Notes: generated by a model not told the origin, from the sequence alone. Counted from the first letter of the stretch, positions 34,315 through 45,804 are shown. The stretch: 64,000 bases of DNA from Eledone cirrhosa (GCA_964016885.1 OZ024743.1:189587853-189651852); one strand, 5' to 3'. Made by a program: numbers and translations.

Positions 34315-34325
34315 ATATGTATGTA
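34277..34325. repeat. (TA)n microsatellite
   Basis: TA tracts separated by a TATTATAT interruption. Confidence 0.95.
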
Positions 34326-34412
34326 TATACAGTTAAAAGGTGAAGGTGAAAAAGCACGGAAGTATATTTAAAGATTATCCTTTCTTTAATCTGACAGAAT
34401 GAATAATTTTAT

Positions 34413-35030
34413 AAATTAGTATAGATGCTCTGAAATAGCGATGTATATATGAATGTATGTATAGTATATTTGATAATAAACTGTATGTTTATTTTTAAAT
34501 ATTTTGAAGACTATTCACTTTGAATTTTGAAGTAGTGACTAAACATACAGTATACTATACGTACATTCATATATACTATACTATGTATACTATATACTAT
34601 ACTATGTATACTATACTATTCTATGTACTATACATGCACCTTTGATGAGTTGTAGTGCACCTGAGCACTGTACACAATAATTTCATTATTATTATTATTA
34701 TACATCGCTATTTCAGAGCGCCTATACTAATTTCTAATTTTTGCTGGGCCGGCAACTGCTCAGTATGTTAATGAGTTTAAAGAACTTGTAAAAATAACTG
34801 GAATTCTACATGAATCCAGCTTCTATAACTCTCAGCAGAAGCAAAGGGATATGTTGTCTTGACAACCACTTACAAGTGAGTACTACCGTTGATTATTCCG
34901 CTTTGCTTTTGCTGAGACTAAGTATGTGACGTAGTCACTAATTTACAATTCTTAGCGAATGTTCTTCAAAATGTTTTAAAATAAACATTCAGTATATTAT
35001 CAAATACACTATACATACATTCGAATAATT
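34413..35030. repeat. Cluster of nested inverted repeats
   Basis: The left arm 34413-34491 (ATGCTCTGAAATAGCGATGT ... CTGTATGTTTA) has its reverse complement split in two at 34540-34575 (TAAACATACAGTATACTATA) and 34701-34733 (TACATCGCTATTTCAGAGCG). The interruption is ~125 bp of ACTATACTATG-rich sequence plus a segment ending in (ATT)n. A second inverted copy of 34450-34548 lies at 34921-35024 (GTAGTCACTAATTTACAATT ... TATACATACATTCG). A 17-bp inverted pair, TCTCAGCAGAAGCAAAG at 34830-34846 and its near-complement at 34901-34917, lies between them. A foldback or MITE-like repeat interrupted by a later insertion would explain this. Family unknown. Confidence 0.75.
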
Positions 35031-35280
35031 TTATAATTGTTGCATTATATATAACTGGTTTCAATTGGTATAACAATCTTAATATGTTTTTTCATGTCTT
35101 CTGTGAGCAGTTTGATATATGTGAATCTTCTGTAAAGATTTCCTTTTATATATATAAGTTGTTTATGAAGTTGTAGTGGTGAAGGTAGGAGTAGTGTTCC
35201 ACAAGTCAAGATTCAATTGAATTCCCAAGATTAAGAATAGAAAATGCTCTTACAATTCACAATAATAGTCCAGATGACAT
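35031..35280. other. Short non-coding interval before minisatellite
   Basis: AT-rich, nothing recognised. Confidence 0.4.
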
Positions 35281-35833
35281 TTTTGATGTGTGTGTATTTG
35301 TTTTGATGTGTGTGTATTTGTTTTGATGTGTGTGTATTTGTTTTGATGTGTGTGTATTTGTTTTGATGTGTGTGTATTTGTTTTGATGTGTGTGTATTTG
35401 TTTTGATGTGTGTGTATTTGTTTTGATGTGTGTGTATTTGTTTTGATGTGTGTGTATTTGTTTTGATGTGTGTGTATTTGTTTTGATGTGTGTGTATTTG
35501 TTTTGATGTGTGTGTATTTGTTTTGATGTGTGTGTATTTGTTTTGATGTGTGTGTATTTGTTTTGATGTGTGTGTATTTGTTTTGATGTGTGTGTATTTG
35601 TTTTGATGTGTGTGTATTTGTTTTGATGTGTGTGTATTTGTTTTGATGTGTGTGTATTTGTTTTGATGTGTGTGTATTTGTTTTGATGTGTGTGTATTTG
35701 TTTTGATGTGTGTGTATTTGTTTTGATGTGTGTGTATTTGTTTTGATGTGTGTGTATTTGTTTTGATGTGTGTGTATTTGTTTTGATGTGTGTGTATTTG
35801 TTTTGATGTGTGTGTATTTGTTTTGATGTGTGT
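35281..35833. repeat. Perfect 20-bp minisatellite (about 27 units)
   Basis: The unit TTTTGATGTGTGTGTATTTG is repeated without any substitution from 35281 to 35820, then a partial unit with a TGTATG change ends the array. One strand is strongly G/T-rich. Confidence 0.98.
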
Positions 35834-35964
35834 ATGTTTTGTGAGGGTATTAAGGCGGGTTGAATTGTGTAGAAAGGTCAGTGTTTGGGTTTGTGTAAGA
35901 AACTGAAAAAGGTTAAGAGGGGATATAAAGTTCTCTTTTGTCTTGTGGTATGTATCTGTGTGTA

Positions 35965-35967
35965 TGC

Positions 35968-36058
<91 letters not shown>
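35965..36058. repeat. (TG)n microsatellite
   Basis: Pure TG tract of about 45 units after GTATGCGCG. All the Cys/Val- or Thr/His-rich frames here are repeat artefacts. Confidence 0.97.
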
Positions 36059-36059
<1 letters not shown>

Positions 36060-36475
36060 CCCTTGTATCAAGAGAACAAAATTATTTTTAGGGTTTGCAG
36101 ATAAAAGCAAGGATATAAATATAAATAAAAATATAGGTATAAACATGATTGAAAGGGGTCCTGGAGGTGTGCAGAGGCTGGGTTCCTTGATAATTTACAG
36201 AAGAGAAAGAAAAAAAGAAAAAAAATAATAATAACGATGATAATAAATAAAATTAAAAAATAATGAAAATAAAAATAAAAAAGGAGAAAGATAACTGAAG
36301 GAAGAAAAGAAATAGAGAAAGAAAGCAAGCAAGGGAAGGAAAAGAAGGTCTTTAGTAGAGGTTTCCTTGCAGTTATGGTTTTTCCTTTTATCTTGTGATG
36401 TGTGTGTGATTTGTATGTGATTTGTCTCATGTTTTCATCATGGATTTGTTGGCAGTGTATGGTCATTCTTTTCAA
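36059..36475. other. Non-coding, A-rich
   Basis: An A/G-rich stretch (36200-36340) that yields a Phe/Leu-rich chance frame on the minus strand. No gene. Confidence 0.5.
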
Positions 36476-37680
36476 CATCATCATCATCATCATGGGTTAG
36501 ATGGTTTTGTTCCATTTGATGTGGGAATGGTCAGAGACTATGTCTCGCTCACACAGAAGCGTCTCTGGCAGGTTTTTTACAGCTGGATGCCCTTCCTAAC
36601 ACCAACCACATTTACAGTGTGGACTGGGAGACTTTTCACAGTATCTCCTACACGGCCACTTTACAGTGTGAACTGTTGTGTCATCGACATAGTGAATGGA
36701 ACGGGAGAGGGGGAAGGGGTATGGTGTGGGGGTGGGGTGTACATTGGGTTAAGATGTGCCTATTGACTGTAGGTTTGTATGCAATGGCAGTCGGGTCTTC
36801 TGTACAACTGCATAGTGCCAAAGGTCATTGTCTTAGAGAGGTGTGGATGAGCAAGGTCAGTTTTGATCACCTCGTCCCAGGTTTTTCTTGGGCTACCCAC
36901 TCCACAGCTTCCATTGCCCTGCACTTTTTTATACAGCTGTCGTCCTTCATACACATCACATGTCCATACCAATGCAATCTCCTCTCCAGAACACAACATT
37001 TGATACCTCTTATGCTTAGTCTCCCTCTTAATTCGTTTATGCTTCACCTTTTGCTCACATTACTATTACACATCCATCGGAGCATGCAAGCTTCCTTTCT
37101 TTCTAATTCACGCAGGTCTTCAGCACACAATGCCCAAGTCTCACTACCATGTAATATTGTCATTCATATATGTGTATCATACAATCTTCCTTTCATTTTA
37201 AGAGAAAAACGCTTGTGTCCAACAGTGATATTAGCTCTCTGAACTTTTTCCATCCCACTCTAACTCTGGCTACTACACTTTCAGAGCACCCTCCTCTAAT
37301 GCTGATTTTGTCACCCAGGTAACAAAAGGTATCTACTATTCTATAGAACCATCTGAGCAGTTGAAGGAGATATCATCCAGTGGGTCCTTGCTACTTACTG
37401 CACCTGAGCATCAGACACATATAAAATCTACATTCTTAGATAGCTTACCTCTGATCCCACTACATTTTTTATGTACCCATAGTTGGCATTTTGGACATAG
37501 AATGGAGTTTCTGCCTACTCCTTTCTTACACACTGAACATGGCCATTTCCCAGAGGGTATCTGTGCCCTATTCTTCTTTCTACATACTAGAACCTTAGCC
37601 TTAGACAAGTTGACTCTAAGGCCTTGTGGAATAAAATTCCCGTCTGTCCTATACAATTTTGCAGACATCAACAGCATGTA
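36476..37680 (-). mobile_element. PHD-finger LINE, 5'-truncated, minus strand
   Basis: Read on the minus strand from about 37640: GLRVNLSKAKVLVCRKKNRA, finger CSVC-x10-CPKC-x4-HKKC-x14-C with the last CxxC split by a stop (C-V-stop-C). An eroded EGSIE..SFCYLGDKIS region follows, then a frame-broken C-terminal region (ETWALCAEDLRELERKE-like, RLRWYGHVMCMKDDSC-like). The 3' UTR runs to the GTTGGTGTTAGGAAGGGCAT tail and (GAT)n at 36476. Shadow frames on the plus strand (36619-37681) mirror the protein. Confidence 0.87.
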
Positions 37681-38224
37681 ATCACATAGTTTGGGTGAAA
37701 TTTTCTTTTATTCAGAAGGTTTGTCCAGCCTTCAACTCCAAAAATATCGAAATGTTTGACCACTTTTGCAAAAAACCTTTGTATTTCATATGAAGTTGAA
37801 AAAATGAAAAAATTCTAAAAACATAAAATCATCAAAAGTAAAGACAGCCCAAGGGGCTAAAGCATTTCCTTACTGGGGCAAAATCTCAAACAAATCTCCA
37901 ACCCCACTGTTACAAAATGTGGATGAACAAATTGGGTTACCTACCTATACCTAATTAAAGGACCAGAATTCAAATTTAAGTGTCTGTGTTTCTGTGTTCA
38001 TGCACATGCGTGTGTTTGTGTTGTTTGTCTGTACAAAGCTGTAAAAATATGCATGAGTATAAGTGCAAGAGAGAGTGCGTGTCTGTGCATGTTTGTTGTT
38101 GGTCTATACAAAGCTATGCGGGTGCATATTTCTGAATATAACGAAGCTGTAGAAACCTTGAGGAATGAATGTGCATGCATGTGTTACAGCGGATGTGGTA
38201 GGAGTGACAGCAGCTAGGTGTATA
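37681..38224. other. Non-coding, nothing recognised
   Basis: AT-rich, then a G/T-rich patch at 37980-38110. No gene. Confidence 0.4.
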
Positions 38225-38640
38225 GAAGCACGCATGAGAGCATCTGTGCAAGAGTAAATATAGACTATAAAAATGTGGAAATGAGTTGAGTCCATTTTGG
38301 AAACTGGACTCAAAGCAGAAAATCAAGTTCTGCTCAATCCTGGTGCATGTGGTTGGCAATCCATGATGCAATAGAACATCCAGGACTGGGGAATGGAAGT
38401 GATGAGTGACAGGAGTATCCTTGCCAAACCGTATGTCACTCAAGTGTTCTGTGAATCAGTCCACCAGATGGCATAGACAACATTGGTGGAGGTGCAGGTG
38501 AAGGAGTGGCAGATACAGAAAGAACCATTAGTGCCTGTAGGAGTGATGAAGTTGTAAATGGGTGGGTAGGAACAGAAGAGAAAAGTGACAAGGTCAGAAG
38601 AGAGGTGTGGAAGTAAAGGAGGATATGGTACTAGAGAGGT
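38225..38640 (-). mobile_element. Penelope-like element relic (GIY-YIG C-terminal domain)
   Basis: Minus-strand reading gives FITPTGTNGSF, a HSFTCTSTNVVYAI segment, then after a frame change RLVD-stop-FTEHLSDIRFGKDTPV, THHFHSP, and RIEQNLIFCFESSFQNGLNS. This order (Cys-containing lead-in, 'NVVYAI', 'R..EHL.DIR..KDTPV..HFN', 'E..LIF.L..L.P.GLN') is that of the GIY-YIG endonuclease at the C-terminus of Penelope-like retroelements. The 'C..C...YVGETGR' stretch expected between NVVYAI and RLVD is missing, so the catalytic core is deleted. RT is not recognisable upstream, only C-rich sequence to about 38800. Strongly decayed. Confidence 0.72.
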
Positions 38641-39767
38641 AGGGTGGTCAGGTGGTAGGTGAGGGGGAAAGGAAGCAGTTGTTGGGGGAGGGGGCAGTCA
38701 TAGGGTGAGAGGGCTGTGGTACTGTCAGTTTCATGGGCATGAGGGAAAGCAGTTGGACCAGGGTGGGAAGATATCCATGCTGGATGAAGTATGAGACCAT
38801 GTGTTGAGACTGGATCTCGAAATCCCAGTCTTTGCTACAGAGCTAATGAAGATGAAGGAAATGGGAGTAGGGTATGGAGAGTTTGATGCAGATGGGGTAT
38901 ATAGTGTAGGTGTGTGTGTAAATTCATACACACACACACATAATAAATTGCTTTCAATTTTTATAAAAGGAATTTTAGAATAAGCTTTAGATTAAATGTC
39001 TGTCCCGCAGGAAAATAACAATGCTGTATTTGCTGCTCCTATTTTTGAAGTTACAATTTGTGACGATGCTATTGTTGTTGTTGTATTTAAAGCAATTGCT
39101 TTCATTTATGGACACATTATTATTCTTGTTCACGTTAAAAAATGTGGTGAGACATCTTTCAAATCCAGTGATGAAATATGTTTTTATAAAAAATACAAAA
39201 AGTGTACAAAATTAATTAAGAAAATAAACGAATAAAATTCATTAAAATATATTTGATTTTGAATTGTGCAATTGAAGCATTTCTGAAAGGATTTATTTCT
39301 ACTAAAGAACCAAGGAAAATATGTTCCTTAAAATTGTGCTCTTGATAGTTAGAAGCAAGAGAAAATTTAAATTAAATTTGAATTGGCTGCAAAATTGAAG
39401 TGAGGGCATATATTAATGTTTAATTTGTTGTTGCTTGTTTAAATTGAAATGATTGAAAAGGTAAAAATGTAAAAGAAAAATAATAATAAATACAAATAAA
39501 TGTATTCCACTTTATGCTAAAATGTATTCAGCCATCTTGGGTAAGAATATCTGAGAAAATGATCGATAAAATTAATGAGGGTTAAGTTTGGTGTTAATTA
39601 GGAAAGCTCTGGTGAAAGGATTCAATAGAAATGATATCAATGAAAGTAATGGAATCAACAAAAGAGATAGCAGAAAACCCCAAATCTCAACAAATAATGG
39701 TTCCTCTAAAAATAAGCATTAATGACTGTTTTGCAAGCGTGAAAAAGTGACATTAAGTGATGATGAA
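38641..39767. other. Non-coding; G-rich then AT-rich
   Basis: 38600-38780 is G-rich on the plus strand and may be further diverged Penelope-like sequence. There is a CA tract at 38929-38941, then AT-rich DNA with no signature. Opposite-strand frames at 38731-38983 and 38996-39235 are not convincing. Confidence 0.4.
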
Positions 39768-40085
39768 ATATATATATCATCGTCGTTGTTATCGTTGTTT
39801 TAATGTCTGCTTTCCCTGCTAGCCAGGGTTGTATGGGTCTACATAAACCAAGTCAGTACTGAGTGGAGATATCAATCACCATCATCCACTAATGTCTATT
39901 TTCCATGCTTGTATGAGTTAGATGGCTTGTCATATTATCTGGCCAGACTGTCCAGTTGATCAATCTTGCTCATAGACTCCCTTTTAGGCTTGGTCTTATC
40001 ATAACGTCTAGTCTGTATAAACATACCTACCATCTTCTACGCCTCACTCCACCCCTCCTCTCTATTGTCTCTCTTAGCCCAGTGT
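39768..40085 (-). mobile_element. Two decayed retroposon tails, minus strand
   Basis: TTTTAATGTCTGCTTTCCCT at 39800 and CACTAATGTCTATTTTCCAT at 39885 are each reverse complements of the tail end. The second is followed by GAGTTAGATGGCTTGTCATA and GCTCATAGACTCCC remnants of the 'vacant tail' part of LINE 3' UTRs. C-rich remnants run to 40080. Confidence 0.55.
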
Positions 40086-40103
40086 AAGATTCCTTTACAT
40101 AAG

Positions 40104-40738
40104 TGAGAAAAAATTCTCAAGATAGAAAAAAAAAATTCTATCTAAACTCGCTTATATAAAGATCACCCTAGCATAGTTTCGTTTGCAAAAGAATTCCTAT
40201 TGGAACCACCAATAATTGAAGAATCTGCAATACACTTCACTGGAGTTTAATTCTTCAAAAGCTAAAAGAAATAGACCAAGAAATCACACATACTGTTTCA
40301 TTTGCTGCGGCATCATGCTTGACAAAATCATGCGTTGTGTTACGTGCTAAAAAATTTCCTAACATATTAGGACTATGTTACAGGTTTATAATGTCGCTTG
40401 AAATAGCAACCAAAAAACCATCAACGAATTAAGGAGCAGTTTAATATCAGTTAAAGTTTAATTAAACTCTATTACTTAAAAATCTCAATGAGAGGAATCA
40501 CCCAGAGAAGCAATATTATTTACTGAATTTAAGTGAGAAACAGACAAGATAGACAAAAAAAATATTCTATCTAAACTCGCTTATATATAAATCTCCCTAC
40601 CGTGGTTTCATTTGGGGAATAATTCTTATTGGAACCACCAATAATTGAAGAATCAACAATACACTTTAGGGGAGTTTAATTCTTCAAAATCTAATAGAAA
40701 TTGACAAAGAAATCACATATACTGTTTCAATATGAAAC
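40104..40738. repeat. Direct repeat pair, ~426-bp period
   Basis: Copy 1 (about 40104-40300) and copy 2 (about 40530-40735) share AATTCTATCTAAACTCGCTT, TATTGGAACCACCAATAATT, GAGTTTAATTCTTCAAAA and ATACTGTTTCA with scattered differences. Intervening DNA (40300-40530) is unique here. Copy 2 ends at a LINE fragment. Either a satellite dimer or terminal repeats of a small element. Confidence 0.8.
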
Positions 40739-40744
40739 AGTATG

Positions 40745-41660
40745 TATGATTACTCAAAGTAAATGTAGCAAAGACAGAAATCATAATAAGTAGGAAAGAA
40801 GACAGGAAGGTGAATCCATCAGGAAAGTTGCCTTGTTCGATATATCAAAAAGGGCTGGGCAGAAATTCCAAATGGTGCATACTATGTAAATTAAGGATGT
40901 ACAAGAGATGTAATGGGATTTCAGGTAGAGTAATAGAAAATATAGACTTCATAGGGGGCAGATGCACAAGGGAAGTGAACACAAAGAACACAAATGAAAT
41001 AGATTCCGTCAGCTGCCAGGGGAGCTCACAAGAAGTTGTTGACAGCTTTCTCTACCTAGGTATTAAATTAATAGTGGGGGGGTGATGTGCTCAAATATGA
41101 TAACTAGGATAAAAACAGGCTGGAAGAAGTTTATATATCTATTACCATGCTAATAACAAAATGTTTTTCTCTCAGAGTGAAGGGTAGACAGTATGATGCC
41201 TGTGTGTGAACTGACGTGCTACATGGCAGTGAAATCATGGGATTTTACTACAGAAGACCTGCAGATGCTAGAAAGAAATGAGTTGAGTATGCCCCGATGG
41301 ATATGTAATGTTAGTGTGCATCAGCGACATAGCATAAGCAAATTGAGTGAAAAACTCAGTATAAGAGGGATTGGGTGTAGTGTGAAAGAGAGAAGATTGT
41401 ATTAGTATGGACATGTGATGCACAAGGAAGATGGCAGCTGCATAAAGATATGCAGCGAAACCCCAGTGGCTGGTATTCGGGGAAGACATGGGATGAGGTT
41501 GTGAAGACCAGCCTTAAAAAAAAATAAACTTCACAACAGAAACGACTAAAGATTGTGAGGGCTGGTGCTATGCAGTACTGAGGAAGACCCAACCAACAGC
41601 ATACAATGTGATCTGACCTACTCCCATGCACCCCCTTCCACTAGCACTCCCCAAAAGTTA
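40745..41660 (+). mobile_element. PHD-finger LINE fragment, diverged subfamily
   Basis: Coding-like from LKVNVAKTEIIISRKEDRK. The finger is degraded: CSIY for CxxC, MYKRC for HKRC, IGGRC for the last CxxC. It continues VDSFLYLGIKLIVGG, stop, then GWKKF, RVKGRQYDACV, TTEDLQMLERNELSMPRWIC and KLSEKLSIRGIGCSVKERRL with stops and frameshifts. About 50% of residues match the other copies by eye. A C-rich 3' UTR follows to about 41720. An old, separate subfamily. Confidence 0.8.
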
Positions 41661-41734
41661 TTCTCAATAGCACTACTTCAAACCCCCTCCCCATGCATGC
41701 CCACCTCCTCATTTCTCGTAGCTGCCCCCCTGAG

Positions 41735-42128
41735 AAGTGATTAGTGATGGGAAGGGCATACTGCTGTGAAAGGCATGCCAAACAAAAGGTTGAGAAGACC
41801 CTTCAGTCATGTCAAGAACAAAACAACCTCTCTTCGTGAGCTACATGATAAATGCACTCAGAACATGCTGTAAATTGATTGGTGATAGGAAGGGCATCCA
41901 GCTGTAGAAAGCTTGTCAGACAAAGTGTTGAGAGGACTCACAGTTGTGTCAAAGACATGACAACCTCTCCTCTACACTTGGTGGAGTGTCGATCATACAT
42001 AAGTGACATACAGATCTCTGTCCTGCCTGGGAGATTAGTAACTCCACTTCAGTACTCACTTGGTCTATGTAGACACATCCAACCATTGCTAGCAGGAAAT
42101 GCACATGTTAAAATGATGATAATGACAA
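41735..42128 (+). mobile_element. LINE 3' tail remnants (two modules)
   Basis: Two successive tail modules: GTGATGGGAAGGGCATACTG at 41745 and GTGATAGGAAGGGCATCCAG at 41881. Each is followed by a 'CTTGTCAGACAAA' or 'GCATGCCAAACAAA' stretch. The second runs on to CCATTGCTAGCAGGAAATGC and ATGATGATAATG. Related to the tail at 45.9-46.3 kb. Confidence 0.65.
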
Positions 42129-43019
42129 TATATTGAAATATATGGCAGAAATGAAAAGCAAATCAAAAACATGAATAATGACTACATATTTTAAAATAAA
42201 TATGTACATATATTTATATCTTTTTTCGTTGGGTATGACTTCATGGTTTTACCAGTCCTACATTTAAAATAAAATATGGGATATTTTCAACATTGAAAAT
42301 TGAGAGAATTAAAAAAGAAATATACTAACCATATACAGGTAGATAAAACCAAAAAGGAAACCCAGAAAGATATGATTATAGCCCAAATATCAATAAATCT
42401 TTTATGACATTTTTTTCTGTAAAATACTTCATAAGAGTACTCACCTATTCTAAATAAATTTTAAGAGTGATATTTAACAACATGAACAGCCATAATTATA
42501 ATATAAATAAATATTTCGGAAAGAAAACGATGTAATCAAGACATGCACAAAATTAATGGTTTTTAAATCGGTTATTCCTCAAAACTTCTGTTATAGATGT
42601 GAAACATTGAAGCTTTATTTGAAAAGCATAGAAAGTTTGGAACATTTCCATTAGACAAAGCTGCAAAAAGTTTTGAGCATACACTGGCAAGACACAGGAA
42701 GGGTTAACCATAAACAAGAATAAGTACATGCTGCTTATGGTATCAAGGAAAGAGGCACACTATTTTATTCAAATTAAATGCATTTGCCATTTCACACTAA
42801 ACACTTTTTATATACTATATGTATGGTATTGGAGAGCTATAATCTTTTAAGTGCTTAAGATCTCAAAAGGATTTAATCTGCTCTTGGCATGACAACATTA
42901 TGAATAACAAAATTCTTGACCAGGCTCAACAACATTGAGGCTGAGGTGTTGCATCATTAGCTACTATGTGATGGCCACATTCAAAGAATGTCAGAACATT
43001 GACTACTGAAGATACATCT
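42129..43019. other. Non-coding, nothing recognised
   Basis: AT-rich. No SINE or LINE signature. Confidence 0.45.
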
Positions 43020-43480
43020 AATACATATTCTCCAGCAGCAACCTGGTGTAGTCTGTGACTAACCCAGGCTCTGCTGCACTTCGGGCCGAGGAAGGTAAAC
43101 TCTCCAAATATCAGTCACACTCCAACAAGTTCGCAGTCGAACACATAAGAGTGGAGACTTCTGGTGTCCTTCACCCTAGGATCACCTCTTTACTCACCCC
43201 ATCAGCTCAGAGTTGGCTACCTGTAGGTGTGAGCCTTGTGAGCTGGAATGGTTCTTTGAATGTGTCTCCCTCACCATCTTCCGGGGAAATACCTTCTGTG
43301 TTCTGTCTGCCAAGGCCAAGGGCCAACCAGCACATAGGTGCCCATTTGCCCATAATAGTGAGAGGTGGGGAGTACAGGAGAGATGGGGGGAAGTGACAGT
43401 GGGGGTTTCGATCCATTGTGTTTGAACCTGGTGTATATGCATATACACCAGGTCCGAACACAACACATTAACTATAAAAG
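43020..43480. repeat. GC-richer island of unknown type ending in a palindrome
   Basis: Base composition rises sharply between 43030 and 43470 relative to both flanks. Frames are open on both strands (43055-43396 plus, 43194-43505 minus) without a recognisable domain, so I do not call a gene. The right end contains a palindrome at 43416-43463: 24-bp arms centred on ATATGCATAT, sharing CCTGGTGTATATG, with two mismatches and no loop. The island may be an unclassified transposable element. Confidence 0.5.
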
Positions 43481-44679
43481 GCTTCCTCTTGTACAGAAAA
43501 TTCACCTTTTCAATATAATCACCACATATATCATTGTCATCATTATTATCCTTTTCACTGCACTTATTTCATTCTCATCAATATTTGTATGACTCCATAC
43601 TTTCAGAATTTCATTTGCAAAAGGAAAAAATAAATACTTTTATACCATTGCATTCAGTAAAGAGAAAAATATAAATTGCGTTAATTGTATTATGATGATG
43701 AATATTCAGAGTTTGAGTTTCAGTTGATTTAATGTTTTCAAGTTGATTTTATAAAAAACATTCCACATTGACAAATATTTCTCTACATTTGTGTAATTCA
43801 TTGAAATTTAGTTACAAATTAAAATAAATAGACTGGAAAATACATGAAAAATAAACATTTGATATACAGCTAAATATTAATTAGAAAATTTCCTGTTTTT
43901 CAACTTTGTCTTGGTCATAATTTTGCTTGAAAAGGAGGGGAATAACCTGCTGAAAATTTCTAAAATGTTTGAAGGAATTAAATATATTAATTAATTAATA
44001 AATAAAAATATGATTTTCCAAGTTTTTATTTATTTGTTTATTGAAAATTATCAATATTCTAATGTGTGAAATGTTGACAAAAATTATAAATATAGAAATT
44101 TCTCTAATGTATTTGACTTGTTAAATGCATGGTGAAAATTTAATTAAAATCTATTCATTGTATTTGGTTAGGTCAAATGCATTAATCAAATGAAACTCAA
44201 ATTTTAATTAATGATTCGGGCAGTAAGCCTAGGTAGACGGAAAAAGTAAAATAAAAGCAAAAGTTGAATGCAACATTTCATTTCACTTTACTGAATGGTA
44301 GTTTCGACATTGTATAAATTTAATTTTACAGATTGAATATGATTACAATTTTCAAAAGCAGCATAGAAGTTTCCAGTTTCAGTCACCAGAAAACTAAATA
44401 AATTAATCTTACTTAATTTTGTTTCTTTGTTTATTTCTTGTTATTTTATTAATAATGTTTATTTCGTTCATTGAAAAGATATCTATTTCTGAAGTGTGAA
44501 ATTATGAATGAGAAAACCGACGACCTACTATATGAGGCAAAGTTTAAGTTTGGTTTAGATAAATAATGTGATTCTTTTGAGAGATTTTAGGTGCAAGCGA
44601 CTTCATATGAAGTTGTAAGTTGTAAAGCTTTGGCAGATTTATGTCTGTATAATTATGAACATATGAAGAGCAGTGGATT
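43481..44679. other. Non-coding, nothing recognised
   Basis: Strongly AT-rich, no signature. Confidence 0.45.
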
Positions 44680-44900
44680 GGCAATATCACTTGAGCATTG
44701 GACAAATTGCTTTGTGTTATGTTATTTAGTTATGGGTTTCTACATTCTTAGTTTAAATACTGCCAAGGTGAACTTTGCCTTTCATCCTTCCAAGGTCGAT
44801 AAAATAAAGTACCATTGAAGTACTGGGGACGATATAATTGACTTTCCCTTTCCCCCAAATTGCTGGCCTTGTGCCAATAATAAAAAGAATTATTATGAAC
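44680..44900 (+). mobile_element. SINE (core type)
   Basis: Head GGATTGGCAATATCACTTGA, then TTAGTTTAAATACTGCCAAG (B-box region), GTGAACTTTGCCTTTCATCC, CAAGGTCGATAAAATAAAGT, GACGATATAATTGACTTTCC and AATTGCTGGCCTTGTGCCAA with an AATAATAA tail. All parts are present in order. The plus-strand frame covering it is not a gene. Confidence 0.82.
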
Positions 44901-45214
44901 ATATAATTCAAATTACCTGCTGCATGGTGAAATGGATCCAAAGGAAGAGTAGTAGAAAATAAATATAATAGAGCATGTCTCTATGCCAACAAAATGATGT
45001 ATCTTTGGAGTTTAGAATTAAAAGAAAATAGCAACAGACCCACTGATCATCTATCAAATGCATACTCAGAGATATTTTAATTATTTACTCTGAAGCACAT
45101 CTGCCATTTCATCTTCTCAAATTAGACTGTCAAATTGTTGAACATTAGTTGAATAGTAGAATCTATTTTAAAAATCTATTCTGAGAAGATGCAACAGCAT
45201 ACACAACATATTGT
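44901..45214. other. Non-coding, nothing recognised
   Basis: AT-rich, no signature. Confidence 0.4.
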
Positions 45215-45560
45215 TATCCAAGCTGTCATGGGTTGGATGGATCGTTGAGACAAAATCAGTTTATAATCAGAGCTACTGACCTCTCAGGTGGGCTGTGATC
45301 CTCTAGCTTGCTTGCATATGTTACAGCACTTTACAGTGTGTACTGGATGCATTTTATCATAGTACTAGTATTAGAGAAGTTGCCACGCCTTTAATGCAAC
45401 TGAACTGAAGTTCTCTCAATTCAGTATTTGGCAACTTTTGACTGCTGGATACTAGTCCTGTTACCAACAGAATATATTGGGTACATTTTCATGCCACTAG
45501 CACTAGAGATGTTCTTTTGATGACGTGATTCAAGAGTCATCTGAAACTAATGGAGTGGGA
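45215..45560 (-). mobile_element. Decayed LINE tail, minus strand
   Basis: CCAAGCTGTCATGGGTTGGA, CACTTTACAGTGTGTACTGG and TGGATACTAGTCCTGTTACC correspond to reverse complements of the tail modules, with heavy divergence. No coding part is present. Confidence 0.5.
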
Positions 45561-45804
45561 AGATGATGATTTATCCTTAGTTAAAGATGGTTAGTGGGTG
45601 GAAAGGATCATTAGATCATAAGAATGATTATACATATTATGTCATGAGTATGTAACAATAGACGAGAAGATATAGTAAGGTGGCAAGTGTAATGTCATTG
45701 GTGTATGACAAGTATGGTGGGATTTAAGAGGCGTGATCTGGGAAAGTAGTATAATGTCATTTCTGTTAAACAAATTAGGTGGGATTTAATAACAGGTTGA
45801 TGTG

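Noticed and set aside
35281..35833. Regular repeat array considered as CRISPR
   Set aside because: Direct 20-bp tandem repeat with no spacers, in eukaryotic DNA.
35885..36228. Open frames on both strands rich in Cys/Val or Thr/His
   Set aside because: Produced entirely by the (TG)n microsatellite.
36068..36493. 141-codon Phe/Leu-rich minus-strand frame resembling a membrane protein
   Set aside because: Translation of an A/G-rich low-complexity tract; hydrophobicity is compositional.
43055..43505. 113- and 103-codon frames on opposite strands
   Set aside because: Overlap in a GC-rich island without recognisable domain or splice context; the mirrored sequence comes from the palindrome at its end.
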